A DNA stretch of 64,000 nucleotides. Origin: Benincasa hispida (Eukaryota > Streptophyta > Magnoliopsida > Cucurbitales > Cucurbitaceae). The stretch lies in the NCBI RefSeq assembly GCF_009727055.1, contig NC_052356.1:6351687-6415686 (forward strand), given 5' to 3'. The notes under the pieces are model-generated. The model worked only from the letters and a program-made list of their open reading frames with translations. It searched no databases and was not told the DNA's origin. Made by a program: the position numbers and the translations under genes. Below, piece after piece: positions 43,888 through 55,137 of the stretch. The stretch's first letter is position 1. Every line of letters begins with the position of its first letter.

Positions 43888-45978
43888 TAATGACATGCAG
43901 AAATGCATGTCATCTTAGGACTTTTATTTAGAATTATTAGGGCTGTTAAGCAGAATATGTGGCAATTATGTTAGGAATTCATGAGAAAATGAGCTTGTCT
44001 CGTTCAGCATGATGAATCTCGGCTAGCCTATTATTATGCGTTCAATGTTCTATTTTTGTAGCTAACGTAGGAAGTGGACGCAAACGCGGAAGCCAAACTA
44101 CCGCATAGGAATGAACGCATCAACGCATATCTCGGGAAAATCAAAAGATGATGTTGACATTTCACCTACCACGCCATTAGCAGCAAAGAATCAGAAAGGA
44201 CTNNNNNNNNNNNNNNNNNNNNNNNNNNNNNNNNNNNNNNNNNNNNNNNNNNNNNNNNNNNNNNNNNNNNNNNNNNNNNNNNNNNNNNNNNNNNNNNNNN
44301 NNNNNNNNNNNNNNNNNNNNNNNNNNNNNNNNNNNNNNNNNNNNNNNNNNNNNNNNNNNNNNNNNNNNNNNNNNNNNNNNNNNNNNNNNNNNNNNNNNNN
44401 NNNNNNNNNNNNNNNNNNNNNNNNNNNNNNNNNNNNNNNNNNNNNNNNNNNNNNNNNNNNNNNNNNNNNNNNNNNNNNNNNNNNNNNNNNNNNNNNNNNN
44501 NNNNNNNNNNNNNNNNNNNNNNNNNNNNNNNNNNNNNNNNNNNNNNNNNNNNNNNNNNNNNNNNNNNNNNNNNNNNNNNNNNNNNNNNNNNNNNNNNNNN
44601 NNNNNNNNNNNNNNNNNNNNNNNNNNNNNNNNNNNNNNNNNNNNNNNNNNNNNNNNNNNNNNNNNNNNNNNNNNNNNNNNNNNNNNNNNNNNNNNNNNNN
44701 NNNNNNNNNNNNNNNNNNNNNNNNNNNNNNNNNNNNNNNNNNNNNNNNNNNNNNNNNNNNNNNNNNNNNNNNNNNNNNNNNNNNNNNNNNNNNNNNNNNN
44801 NNNNNNNNNNNNNNNNNNNNNNNNNNNNNNNNNNNNNNNNNNNNNNNNNNNNNNNNNNNNNNNNNNNGCATCACTTAGTGAGATTGCTAGAGTATCGCAT
44901 ACTTAGTCATATGGATTAGAGATATGAAGCATGTAGCAAACCACCGAGAGGTGTGCGTTGCGTGAATGTGTGAGAAAACCTTATTTGCTTAGTGTGAAGC
45001 TGTAGCACTCCTGTCTATAGGCGGATGCAACGCTTATCTATGAGTAAAGTCAGCAACAACTAACTGCTCGAGAGGGTAAGTGGTTGGTCACATTAAGCAA
45101 TGTAAGTTATTATTCACTAGAGATAGGAATAATCTTATGTCAGCAAAGTTCATGCAGTTACCTTGTCTTATTAGCGCATCATTCATCATTTAGGTATACT
45201 TGAGAGAGTACTCTAAAACCCAAATCTAAGACTCGAGAGAGCGGATTGGAATGCATAGGCAAGAATGGGGAACTTACAGATAAGCTCCGTTTTCTATCAC
45301 ACAGCGTATGCACCCTACGGATAAGATATTGCATGCGTCCAGGAAGTAGGATACGGTGGTATGCGGCTAGCACGCTCATGCGGCGAGAGCACATGAGCGA
45401 GTTATGGAGGTTTAGGCAGGCATAGGTTTCCTGACAATATCGCAGATACATCGCATACATCCTAGAGTTAGGCTCAAGTGTGTGTAGCATGATTGCATGG
45501 CTTGTATTGACTAAGTTACCCTTGCGGTCACTCTTAAGGGTTGCAATGAAGACATCTCCACATTTTATCTATTTTTCCATCCATTTACTTCATGTCAAAA
45601 GTTGTCACGTCTCTACCTCTCATTCATATTCTCATTGTGTTGTTTGTTAGTTAGAAGTAGGAGTAGTGTTAGCTTAGAAACCCCTCTATCATTCTTTTAT
45701 TCAACCGCTGCATGCACATTACCGCATGCATATAGCTACAAGTCCCTGAGTTCGACCTCGAATCACCCAAGAAACTTGCGTTCGCATTATACTTGGCGTG
45801 AGCGCAAGAAAACTTATGACAAGACACATGGTCATCACATACATTTGTTAACGCATAGTCATTCCAACGCATGACCATCGACGCATGATAATCAACGCAT
45901 ACATTAAGAACATGCATCACATATTTCATCCACGGAATTTTAGTTTTCGAGTAATTGACATCTAATTTTCCGTCATCA
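43888..45978 (+). repeat. LTR2, probable solo LTR inside the non-coding element
   Basis: TAATGACATGC...CCGTCATCA, flanked by GTGGC at 43883-43887 and GTGGC at 45979-45983, an exact 5-bp duplication. It is more diverged from LTR1 and LTR3 than these are from each other (for example GGACGCAAACGCGG where both have GCGATCGCATG). A 665-base gap (44203-44867) hides its middle. It begins TA rather than TG. See the findings for the alternative reading as a three-LTR element. Confidence 0.75.
44203..44867. other. Assembly gap, 665 Ns
   Basis: A run of N inside LTR2. By comparison with LTR3 the missing part includes the promoter region (TATA) and most of the CGCAT/GTTGCAGCC repeat block. Open frames across it are meaningless. 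Confidence 0.99.
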
Positions 45979-46637
45979 GTGGCAGCGATCCCAGAGAATT
46001 ACGTTCATTACATTGCAATCATTTATCAATGAAAAAAAAAGTATTTTGAGAATAATAACTCCACTATCAACGCAATGGGGAAACCCATGTTGATAAGAGT
46101 TAAGTTGCGAAAGACACTTACCCATAGTTGGATGTCCGTATGACACACGTGGAGGCAAGCCAAAACGAAAGTAAGTCTCCAGTATCAACGCAACAGCGTA
46201 ACTCCTCTGTTGGACGCAAGGCAAATTAAGTAAGACAAGAGTTGAGTTGAATATGGAACGCAACCGAGGTTGGATGCCTACATGACACACGTGGGGGCAA
46301 GCCAAAACGAAGAGCGTAACCAAATTCAAAGCTGCATTCGAATAAGTAATTGCAAAGTTTTGAATTGTTTTGAACGAACGCATTCTCAAAAGCTAAACGC
46401 AAAGTTGCGGGGAATGAATAAAAAGTTTTTTAGCAAAGGCTTGCCAGATATAAACTTAGAAAAGATCTTTTTGAAGAAGCAGCCAAAATGGAGGAGAGCG
46501 TTGCTGCCATGGTTAGAGGAATGAGTAAATTATACTCTGAGAGGCTGGTCATCGCAAAGGAAAGCCAGAAGGTGAGTTAAGAATTTCTTAAGTATAATGC
46601 ATGCTTGAGGACAAGCATGATTCTAAGTTTGGGGGTG
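45979..46637 (+). other. Internal region B of the non-coding element
   Basis: 659 bp: GTGGC, then an A-rich run (46030-46041), the duplicated motif (46125-46171, 46267-46315), the conserved CTTGAGGACAAGCATGATT block (46598-46616) and the terminal PPT. It is collinear with Athila-1 9450-8835 read on the minus strand. No coding. Confidence 0.75.
46125..46315 (+). repeat. Duplicated 3' motif, non-coding element
   Basis: Copies at 46125-46171 and 46267-46315, start-to-start 142 bp, each TTGGATG..TATGACACACGTGG then GGCAAGCCAAAACGAA. Same orientation relative to the PPT and nearly the same spacing as in Athila-1 (143) and Athila-0 (154). Confidence 0.75.
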
Positions 46638-46904
46638 TGATGACATGCAGAAATGCATGTCATCTTAGGCCTTTTATTTAGAATTATGAGGGCTGTTAAG
46701 CAAAATATGCAGTGATTATGTTAGGAATTCATGAGAAAATGAGTTTGCATCCATCGGCATTAAGAATCTCGGCTAACCCACTATTATGTGTTATTATGCG
46801 TTCAATTGTTTATTTTTGTAGCAACCGCAGAAAGCGATCGCATGCACGAAAGTCAGGCTATTGCAAAGACGATCACATGCGGGGATCTCTCCATCGTAGA
46901 GGCG

Positions 46905-47075
46905 AATGCATACATTCAACGTATGGATGTTGCAGCCATTAAAGCATGCGTCCATCGCATTGAAGTTACGGCTGTTGAGTGAATGCGGTCATTACATAGA
47001 TGTTGCAGCCATCAACCGCATACATTCATCGCATGGAAGTTGCAGCCGTCAAGCGAATGCGGTCATCACAGAGAG
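46905..47075 (+). repeat. Imperfect repeats in LTR3 U3
   Basis: Three to four imperfect copies of ATGGATGTTGCAGCCAT-like units, alternating with GAATGCGGTCAT (46981 and 47055). They lie upstream of the TATA box, where U3 enhancers usually sit. The block is missing from LTR1 because of the adapter join and lies in the gap of LTR2. Confidence 0.6.
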
Positions 47076-47280
47076 ATTGCGGCTACAGAATAATGACTAT
47101 AATAGAGGGATGATCGCAAGGTTGGTGAAATACAACATGAACGCATATCTCATGGGTATCAAAAGATAATGTTGACATTTCACCTACCACGCCGTTAGCA
47201 GCAGAGATTCAGAAAAGAACCATCGCGTCGTGAGTGTCAGATTCAGAGCAGGACCATTAATGTTATCGGTAATCAAGCTC

Positions 47281-47289
47281 TATAAATAG
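47281..47289 (+). promoter_or_regulatory. TATA box of LTR3
   Basis: TATAAATAG after CAAGCTC, as in LTR1. Confidence 0.55.
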
Positions 47290-48635
47290 AAGCCGCTGAG
47301 CAGAATTTCATTTTATCCAAGTTTCTACCTTCAGGTGGATCCTTGTGATCCAGACGAAAGCGTGAGAAGAAAGCTTGAGAGTTCTTCACCTTCTTCATCC
47401 ATTCCGAGTGACAACCGGAGCCTTGAGTTAGAGCTCGAGAGAGTCTGCTCCACCGCCCATCCATGGCACCACCGGCATCCTTGACACACATCTGCTGAAA
47501 GCAAGACATTGCTTCCAGCTAGCCTTTCCATTTCTCTTCTTTCCTTATATTGTATTGTATTGCATTTTGGCTTATGGAATTAATACATGTTGTGATCAAT
47601 GCATTTCTATCTTTCCTTCAAATCCATCTCCATCTTCATTTACTCGGCATCCTTAACTTTCATTGCATCACTTAGTGAGATTGTTAGGGTATCGCATACT
47701 TAATCATACGACATAAGAATATGAAGCATGTAGCAAACCATTGGGAGGTGTGTGTTACGTGAGTGTTATAAGAAAACCTTATTTGCTTAGTGTGAAGCTA
47801 TAGCAATGCTTGTCTATGAGTAAAATCAGCAACAACTAACTGCCTAGGAGGGTAAGTAGTTGGTCGCATTAAGCAATGTAAGCAAGTGTTCACTAGAGAT
47901 AGGAATAATCTTACGTCAACCAGGCTTTTACAGTTACCTTGTCTTATATATGCGTCCAACACACCTTTAGAGCTACTCAAGGGAGAGTCTAAAGAAAGAA
48001 CCTAAGACTTAAGAGAGCTGGGTTAGAATCGAGGTTTGGGAGAGCTAGACTAAGATAGCATAAGAAAGAATGGAGACTTAGGAATAAGTTCCGTTTGCTA
48101 TTACAAATCACGTGCATTTGCGGTGGGAGTGTATGGCATGATCACATTAGTCTACGTTGGTTGAGGTTTCCCTTGTGGTCAAGCTTAGGGTTGTGATGAA
48201 GTCTTCTTCACCATTTTATCTATTTTTTCACGCATTTTACTACGCGCCAACAGTTGTCGTGTCTCTACCTTTCATTCATATTCCCACTGCTTTGTCTGTT
48301 AGTTAGGAGTAGGAGTAGGTTATAGCTTACAACCCCCATCATTCTTTTATTCATTCACCACAAACATATCACCGCATACATTCAGCTACAAGTCCCTGAG
48401 TTCGACCTCGAATCACCCGAGAAACTTGTGTTCGCGTTATACTTGGCGCGAGCACAAGAAAACTTGTGACAGGAACGCGTGGTCATCGCATATAAGAGTA
48501 ACGCATATTTTCATTTCAACGCATGACCACCGACGCATGATAATAAACGCATAACTTAATACATGCATCGCATGATTGCGTCCCACATAATTTTAGTCAT
48601 CAAGTTTTTGGCGGTTAATTTACGTCATCAGTCAG

Positions 48636-49755
48636 TTTTTGCAATATTAGTTTACTGCGAGGTAGATGATTTTTAATATGATCCTCTTCCAAGAATGTAG
48701 CGTTTGTCGATACAAATACTTTATCTTCTTGGGGATCATAAAATAATCCTCCTTTTTTTTCTTTGGGGTATCCTACAAATAGGCATAATTTTGAACGTGT
48801 TTCCAATTTCTTAGAATTTTGTACAACATGTGTGCTGGACAACCCCAGGTACGGAAATGATGTTAACTCATTTTGTGTCCTTTCCATAATTCATACGGTG
48901 TTTCAAAAACATTTTTTTATGGAACAACGTTTAAAATATGTACTACATACCCCCAAAAGGATTGAGGTAACTGAGCATAACTCATCATAGATCGAACCAT
49001 GTCCAACAAGGTTCGATTTCTCCTTTCTGCAACACCATTTTGTTGTGGTGTTCTAGGTGCTGTGAGTTGGGATTGAATTCCATGATCTACTAGATAGTTC
49101 TAGAATTGTAAATCCATATACTCACCACCTCGATCAGATCGAAGTATTTTTATTCTTTTACTTAACAGATTTTTACCTTAAATTCTTTGAACTTTTCATG
49201 GGTTTCAGACTTATGACTGATTAAGTAACTGTAGCCATATCTAGAGTAATCATCAATAAAATTGATGAAATACTGATAACCTCCTCAGGCTTTAACATTC
49301 ATCGGACCACATAGGTCTGAATGTATAAGTTCGAGAGGCTCTTTGGCATGAAGACCTTTGTTAGAAAAAGATCTTTTAGTCATTTATCCCTCAAGACTTG
49401 ATTCATACGGAGGTAATGAACTATCTTCTAACTGATTTAGATGACCATTTTTTACCAATCTCTCAATCCTATTGAGATTAATGTGACCAAGCCTGAGGTG
49501 CCAAAGATAGGCGTTAGGAGAAATTTTCCGCTTTTTATTATGAGTCTCAGCCATTTTAAACATCTCCATATTTAAAATGGCTCTCGCTTCAGTTGGTTTT
49601 AATATGTACAAGTTGCTATCAAGTCTTGCATAACAAATATGTACACCTTTTAAATAAACAAACACTTCATTACATTCAAAAGATATATTGTACATATTTT
49701 CTAATAGACAAGAAATGGAGATCAAGTTTCTTTTCATCTTAGGTACATAGAACAC
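48636..49755 (-). pseudogene. int: copia-4 integrase
   Basis: Reads leftwards. KRNLISISCLLENMYNISFE and the zinc domain HLRLGHINLNRIERLVKNG run to about 49400, with YESSLEG in place of the CESC pair, so a zinc ligand is lost. A stop follows. The core continues in broken pieces: HSDLCGPMNVKA-like text near 49300, SDRGGEYMDLQF near 49110, PQQNGVAERRNRTL near 49030 (catalytic Glu kept), then MVRSMMSYAQLPQSFWG. The C-terminal VGYPKEKKGGLFYDPQEDKV is at 48700-48790. Coding then runs into the TSD at 48635 and continues at 41255. Confidence 0.85.
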
Positions 49756-50866
49756 ATTCTTAAGTAAGATAAAAGAATCTCCAAAAAAAAAAACTTTACA
49801 TCTCTCACTACTTCAACTGAAATGACATCACCCGTTCCCACCTTGAAAGTCATCTCAAGTTCAGAAAGTCTTCTCCAAGAACTAGTTTCCTGTAGAAAAG
49901 TGCAAACATGATTAGCGACGCCTGAATCCAATATCCAGGTAAGGTGAGAATTATCCACTATACATGTTTCAACAATTAGTAAATCAAATTTACCTTATTT
50001 TGCCTTTTCTGCTTTCTTCTCAGCCAAATACTTTGGGCAGTTTAATTTCTAGTGCCCAACTTCTCCACAATGGAAACATTTTCCTTTGGGAGTTTTCTTT
50101 TTGTTTTTCTTTGCAGTGGCTTTCTTTTTCCCTTTTCCTTTCTTCTTCATTTGTACAGTTTTATCCTTTGAAGAAAAAAGACCAAATTTCTTATCATCAG
50201 TGGGTTTCGTTCTTGATGTAGACCCCTTATAAAACTTCTTTGGTTTCGAAATAACGTTTATTTCTTTTTCCTTCAGTTTCATCATTGATTGATAAGTTTG
50301 TAACTCATTCAACAACATCGTCAAATTATAAGTGATTTTGTTCATAACAACGTTTTTTCCGAATGGTAGATAACTCTCCGGGAGAGATTTTAGTATCATG
50401 CTCACTTGACTCGTCTCGTCTATCATCACCCCGTGAGCCTCCGCCACATTAAAATGAACCATCATATCGAGAACGTGTTCTCTTAGTTGGTTCCATCTTT
50501 CATGCACGTAACATAGACATACTTGATAGCTTCATGTCTAACAGAAGATGACGGTTGCCTAAACATCTCCTGTAATGATGCCATTATCTCACGGGTGGTG
50601 GGCATGACTTCATGCTTCTTGCTGAATACATTAGATATACTCGCTAAGATATAGGCTCAGGCTTTCTCGTTCACCCTCACCCACTTATCATAGACGTCTC
50701 GAACATTTCGGGTGGCTGTTGAACTGGGAACTAGAGGATGCTCCTCCATCAACACGAACCTCAGATCGCCTACCACTAATATCGTATTGATATTTGACTT
50801 CCAGTTCGAATAACTTTCTCCATTAAATTTATCAGAAGCAAGTAATTGTATGATTGAGTTCGACAT
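49756..50866 (-). pseudogene. gag: copia-4 gag and protease
   Basis: Gag starts at 50866 with the same N-terminus as copia-1 (IIQLLASDKFNGESYSNWKS), preceded by TTTCAGCA. Frame changes lie near 50650 and 50510. The C-terminal half (50049-50507) holds LREHVLDMMVHFNVAEAHGV and the Lys-rich tail. The zinc knuckle CFHCGEVGH is cut by a stop right after the His (about 50050), though the downstream text still encodes LNCPKYLAEKK. The protease has WILDSGVANHVC (49734-49958), DSG intact. Compared with copia-1, a frameshift after FKVGTGDVISVEVVRD leads into IN. Confidence 0.85.
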
Positions 50867-53311
50867 TGCTGAAACATTTTAAACAAACTCTATTAAATAT
50901 GCATCTAAATCCATTTTTAGCAAAAAATAATAAAGTACCGAATAAATCTTTATTTATTTGCAACGATACTTTAGTGATTTAGAACAATTGTTACTAAGGG
51001 GCAGTCAAGAATTCGTTCATAGAAGCAAGACAGTTCTTGACCAAATACTATCTCCAGAATAACTCATATTCCGATAGTTCTTTTGGTTATCGCTTTCGGT
51101 CAAGATCTTTACTAACAATTAGTAATTCTTGTAAGTGTGACTCGCCATTTTCAGATATTATAGAACGGTATGAATATGCCTCCGAAATAGAAGACAATAT
51201 CCAAGACGGAACTATAAGACCCTATTCATTTAACTGAAGCCTGGGTTGTTCTGAGTCCTATGTTACAACCCTTCAAGGGGATCGTCGCGGTTAACGACTA
51301 GCTAGTGCCGCTTAAAAATGACAGCAAGCGCAACATAGGAATCTCACAGTTCAAACTAATGGAGGAGACCGTAGGACAATGTTGACACATTTCCTTCACC
51401 CACTTACTATGAACTACCTCCCTCATTCACCTTGTTATTAACCCATGCAAACACTTTCCGAATGGAGCAGTCGTGGTAAAAGCGACATGAAGACGAGCAT
51501 GGATCTCATGGTGTGAACTCTTGAGGACATGAGAGCTAATAACTATATATCAAATATATAGTTAATCTCCCACTGAAGTGTTCTAAATGTTTGGGTATTT
51601 ACTTAGGTATAACGGCTAAATTAAACAACCTAAGTCTAAGTGGTTTATCCAAGTATAACGCTTATAATTGGATTTAACCTACAATGTCTAGGTGATAAAC
51701 CATTTTATTACCTCACATCACTCACGCAAGCTCATAAAATCAGTTAACAACGCTCAATCTTTCGATCATAATCCCTAGGTAGGAGGTGTTCCGTAAACTG
51801 TCAACTTAAGTACCCCCAGCCTTAGACAGGTTTATGAACTTATATGAGTTTGTAATCGAATTGTACAAGATAACAATGTATTTTAACGATTAAAACTAGT
51901 TGTTAACCTAAGTGAGCATGCAGTTGTTCTTTGTTATGGATTTTAAACACCTAACCCAATTTTATAACCGCTTACAAAATTTTAGACATGCTAAACATCC
52001 ACAACATTCAACAAAGGCATTCGATATCTAATATAAACATTATATTAAATATAACCCTAACATGCATACTATATATTATAACGATTATAATATACTTTCA
52101 ATGCATGTAACATGCTTTCTACGGTGGGGTTTTAAATCTACATGGCATACTGTATGCATATACATGAATTATTTAATTATTACATACATCACATGCATAA
52201 ACAATTAAATACTAACTTATATGGTTTTAGTTTTGGCATAAACAAGCAAACAAATGCCTAACTATTACAAACAGCTTCAAAACCATCTTTGAATCGCTCC
52301 AAACCAAACCCAAGCATCTTGAATCAGACTGGATAAGTCTGAACTGGACCAACAAAGTTTGAACCAGACCAGCCAAAAATCCTTTGAGGCTGAACCGGAT
52401 TGGACCTTGAGAAAACTAGTCGAATCAGCTGCTCTCGATTCAAACTCAAAATCTCGCTAAGGCCGATCGTGTATCACTGAAGGCTATCATTTAACACCAT
52501 CGCCTTGCGTTTAGAAGAGGTACACGATCGCTTAATGTCTTCTATCTATCACATAGTGCAATCGTTTAGCTCTCGGGTATAACTACACCATTGCTTAACA
52601 CCATCGCAGCTAAACGATCGCTTAGTTCCATCGCATAGAACATCATCACGTCATTCAGCACTGCAGCTACACGATCGTTTAGTTCCATCGCATAGAACTT
52701 CAACGCACCTTTTAATTCCATAGCTAGACAATCGCTTAGTGCCATCGCATAGCACTTCATCACATCGCTTAGCACGTGCCGCAACTACATGATCGTGGAG
52801 TGCCATCGTATAGCACCACCAACACATCGTTTAGTTCCCACAAAAAGCTAAACGATTGCGTAGTGCTATCGTATAGCATTTAAATGCATCATTTGGCTCT
52901 CGCAGGTACACGATGGTCTAGCGTCCAACATCACAACGACTAGCGCCCATTGCTATACGATCATTTAGCTTTCCTTTACATCATGTAACGCCTGGAACTA
53001 GATGATCGTTTAGCAACTGAACCTCAATGATGATTTTGAGCAGAAGCTGAAAAACTGGAACAGCAGCTTGACCATCTTCATTTGTTTCTTCAATTACATC
53101 TTAATTTCAACTCTAATGACTCCAAATAAATTACAAACTCTTGATAACACACATAAGCTCACGAAACAAGAGCCACTTACAAATTTAAATGAGAAATTAA
53201 AAATAAATAAAATGCCAAATCTCATAAAACCATATTAGGGAATCAGTTTCATATATCTCATGAAAAACACCCAATACACCAAAAATAAACCGAATTGAAT
53301 GCTTATACGTT
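50867..53311 (-). other. copia-4 long leader
   Basis: About 2.45 kb, collinear with the copia-1 leader, without a credible ORF. A frame at 52566-52784 simply reads through the palindromic array. The leader ends (minus strand) in TTTCAG at 50869-50874 before the gag ATG. Confidence 0.75.
52450..52990 (-). repeat. Palindromic CGATCG-type array in the copia-4 leader
   Basis: About 12 variants of the CTAAACGATCG(T/C) palindrome, with CATCGCATAG(A/C)AC spacers. Same organisation as 3765-4440, but the units have drifted differently, so the copies were not made by a recent duplication of the array as a whole. Confidence 0.75.
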
Positions 53312-53323
53312 GCTCTGATACCA
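53312..53323 (-). other. copia-4 primer binding site
   Basis: TGGTATCAGAGC on the minus strand, two bases inside the 5' LTR boundary. Confidence 0.88.
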
Positions 53324-53325
53324 AT

Positions 53326-55137
53326 TGTAAGAGTGTATCAATATGCAGCAAAAGCAACAAGGATCAATAAGCATTTAAATTCACTAATTTTGGCAGAAAC
53401 TAAAGCTTGCTCATCTAAATATAAGAGGGTTTGTAGTCATACCTTTGAAGAACTCTTTAAGATTTCGATCAATCATTAGCAGTCTTCACCAAAGAACACC
53501 GTGAACCACCTCAAGATCTTCCCCACTATCCTCTTGGAGCTTTAGAATGAGTTGTGGGACTCAAGAACAGCTTGAAGCAATGAAAACACAAGGAGAAGTT
53601 CACAGCAGCACACTACTTGAAGAACCTTTCTTCCAGCCAAAATTTTCTCTAAAATTTCTGTAGAATGCATGCCTCAATTTCACTCCATTCTTCTTTATTT
53701 ATTGCAGGTGAACATGCAAAGAAGAATGCTGCATAACTTGCATCTCATGCTTGGAGTTAATGAATATGAGGAAATGGGTTTTTTGTGAGCATGAAGAAGA
53801 CGGATAATGGAAAATCTCATTTTTCCATTTGTGCATGATTTTCAACATTTTCAATTTTTCTCAAAATCAAAACTTGATTTCAAAATCTATTTTGATTTTA
53901 AAACTGAAAAATTTTAATTTTATAAAATTAATTTCATAAACTAATTTTTAAATAAAACTAATTAATTTAATATCAAATATTAAATTAATTTTTGAACAAA
54001 TCCATCTTCATATATTTGAATCATATTTAAATATATATTCTTCCATTCTGTTAAAATTTAATTTGAATGTTTCAAATTAATCTCTCAAGCTACTCTAAAG
54101 CTTAACCATTTACGAGCTAGTAGGGGGACCTCACGGACCTACAGATCATGGGCTCCAACGATATGAGATTAATCGGCTAAACTAATTAGACTGACCTAAC
54201 CCCCATTCATTAACTAAGGGGTCACTCCACTATAGCTCATAGTTGAACTCCCCTCACTGTAGATATATTATGTCTACTTAATATAACCATAATTAGTAAG
54301 TCGATCCTTCAAAGGTTTGTTCGTAATCACAACTGGGTTAACATAACCATTTTACTCTTGTGAATACATCTTGTTCCTTAAGTTCCCACTTACCTTTTAA
54401 TGAACAATTCTTATTCATAATTCTTATGAATGAAGTCCTTTCTCTATCATGAGAAGGCGGGGCCCCGATTGTTCAAGACCTAAAATCAATACTTAGGAGA
54501 CAACCTATCTACTAACCCTAAATTAGGTAGGAGTGAATTCCATCTTGCAAAGCTATGTCCCTAGCTATTCACTTGGTCTTATCACCAAAATGGGAAGCTT
54601 ATTGAGCAGTTTTGTTGGACTACTCTCATCGTTTGCAGATCAAAGGATAATTCCGAACAAACAGGAGTTCATTGCTAGCTCAGAATTAAGATCAACTTAA
54701 CCTAGGTTATGTAATAAATGAAATAGTCAGTTTTAACAGTAAACGGTCGTTATAAAGAAAAGTGACTATTTTCGTGGTCCAGTCTACATGCAAACTCATT
54801 GCATAGGATGCCCCTACTCTCATGTCTCAACGTGAACGATCAGTGGATCACATCGTTTGTAGCACTTTACAACTTCTTGTAATAACTACAGAGTGGGCCA
54901 CATCGAACAATGTTACCAGGATGAGATACCCAATTTCATCTCTATACTTATTAGATCATTTAGGCTATATACTGTCAACTTGATCCTGTTTATGTCACTA
55001 CATAAAATTACAGTATTCAGACTATAGCCATGGATATGTTTATTGGATTTTCATAATAGAATGCAAAGTCAACAATTTATTATTATTGATAAATAGAATA
55101 TTTAACACGAACTAGGAATTCTAGGACATTCCCAACA
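53326..55137 (-). repeat. LTR shared by copia-5 (3') and copia-4 (5')
   Basis: 1812 bp; minus strand TGTTGGGAATG...CTCTTACA. The left side has a PBS, the right side copia-5 RNase H directly, with the RNase H tail and PPT missing. It aligns over its whole length with 37698-39507. Confidence 0.9.

Larger units (their letters stand above)
46638..48630 (+). repeat. LTR3 of the non-coding element
   Basis: 1993 bp, TGATGACATGC...TTACGTCATCA; complete. TATA box at 47281-47289. It contains a block of related short repeats (46905-47075: CATTCA.CG.ATGGA.GTTGCAGCC and GAATGCGGTCAT units). The last 150 bp hold about eight CGCAT pentamers. Confidence 0.9.
41251..48635 (+). mobile_element. Non-coding Athila-like element (LARD-like) with TSD GTCAG
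   Basis: LTR1 (41256-43049) and LTR3 (46638-48630) bound it, with GTCAG at 41251-41255 and 48631-48635, an exact TSD. Copia-4 coding joins across the two flanks. A third LTR (LTR2, 43888-45978) lies inside. Without LTR2 the internal part is only about 1.5 kb. It keeps the tRNA-Asp PBS (43056-43073), the internal polypurine motif, the duplicated 3' motif and the terminal PPT (CTAAGTTTGGGGGTG, 46623-46637), but no gag or pol. It would need proteins from an autonomous Athila relative. Confidence 0.88.
37698..55137 (-). mobile_element. copia-4, Ty1/copia split by the non-coding Athila-like element
   Basis: LTRs lie at 53326-55137 (5') and 37698-39507 (3'), of almost equal length (1812 and 1810 bp). 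PBS, long leader with palindromic array, gag, PR, IN, then the inserted element (41256-48630, TSD GTCAG), then RT and RH. Without the insertion it is about 10.06 kb, close to copia-1. The outer flanks are not a TSD: on the right the RNase H of copia-5 abuts the 5' LTR, and on the left a PBS and leader follow the 3' LTR. This is the middle unit of a tandem with shared LTRs. Confidence 0.88.

Noticed and set aside
44111..44878. Long open frames on both strands
   Set aside because: They run through 665 Ns.
41256..48630. First reading as a tandem of two complete small elements sharing LTR2
   Set aside because: The outer LTRs share the TSD and are most alike, LTR2 has its own exact flanking duplication, and no good PBS follows LTR2 (TGGCAGCGATCCC is a poor match to the tRNA-Asp site). 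Kept as an alternative in the findings.
52566..52784. Frame with repeated YAMELSDR-type units
   Set aside because: Translation of the palindromic leader array, not conserved in the copia-1 leader.
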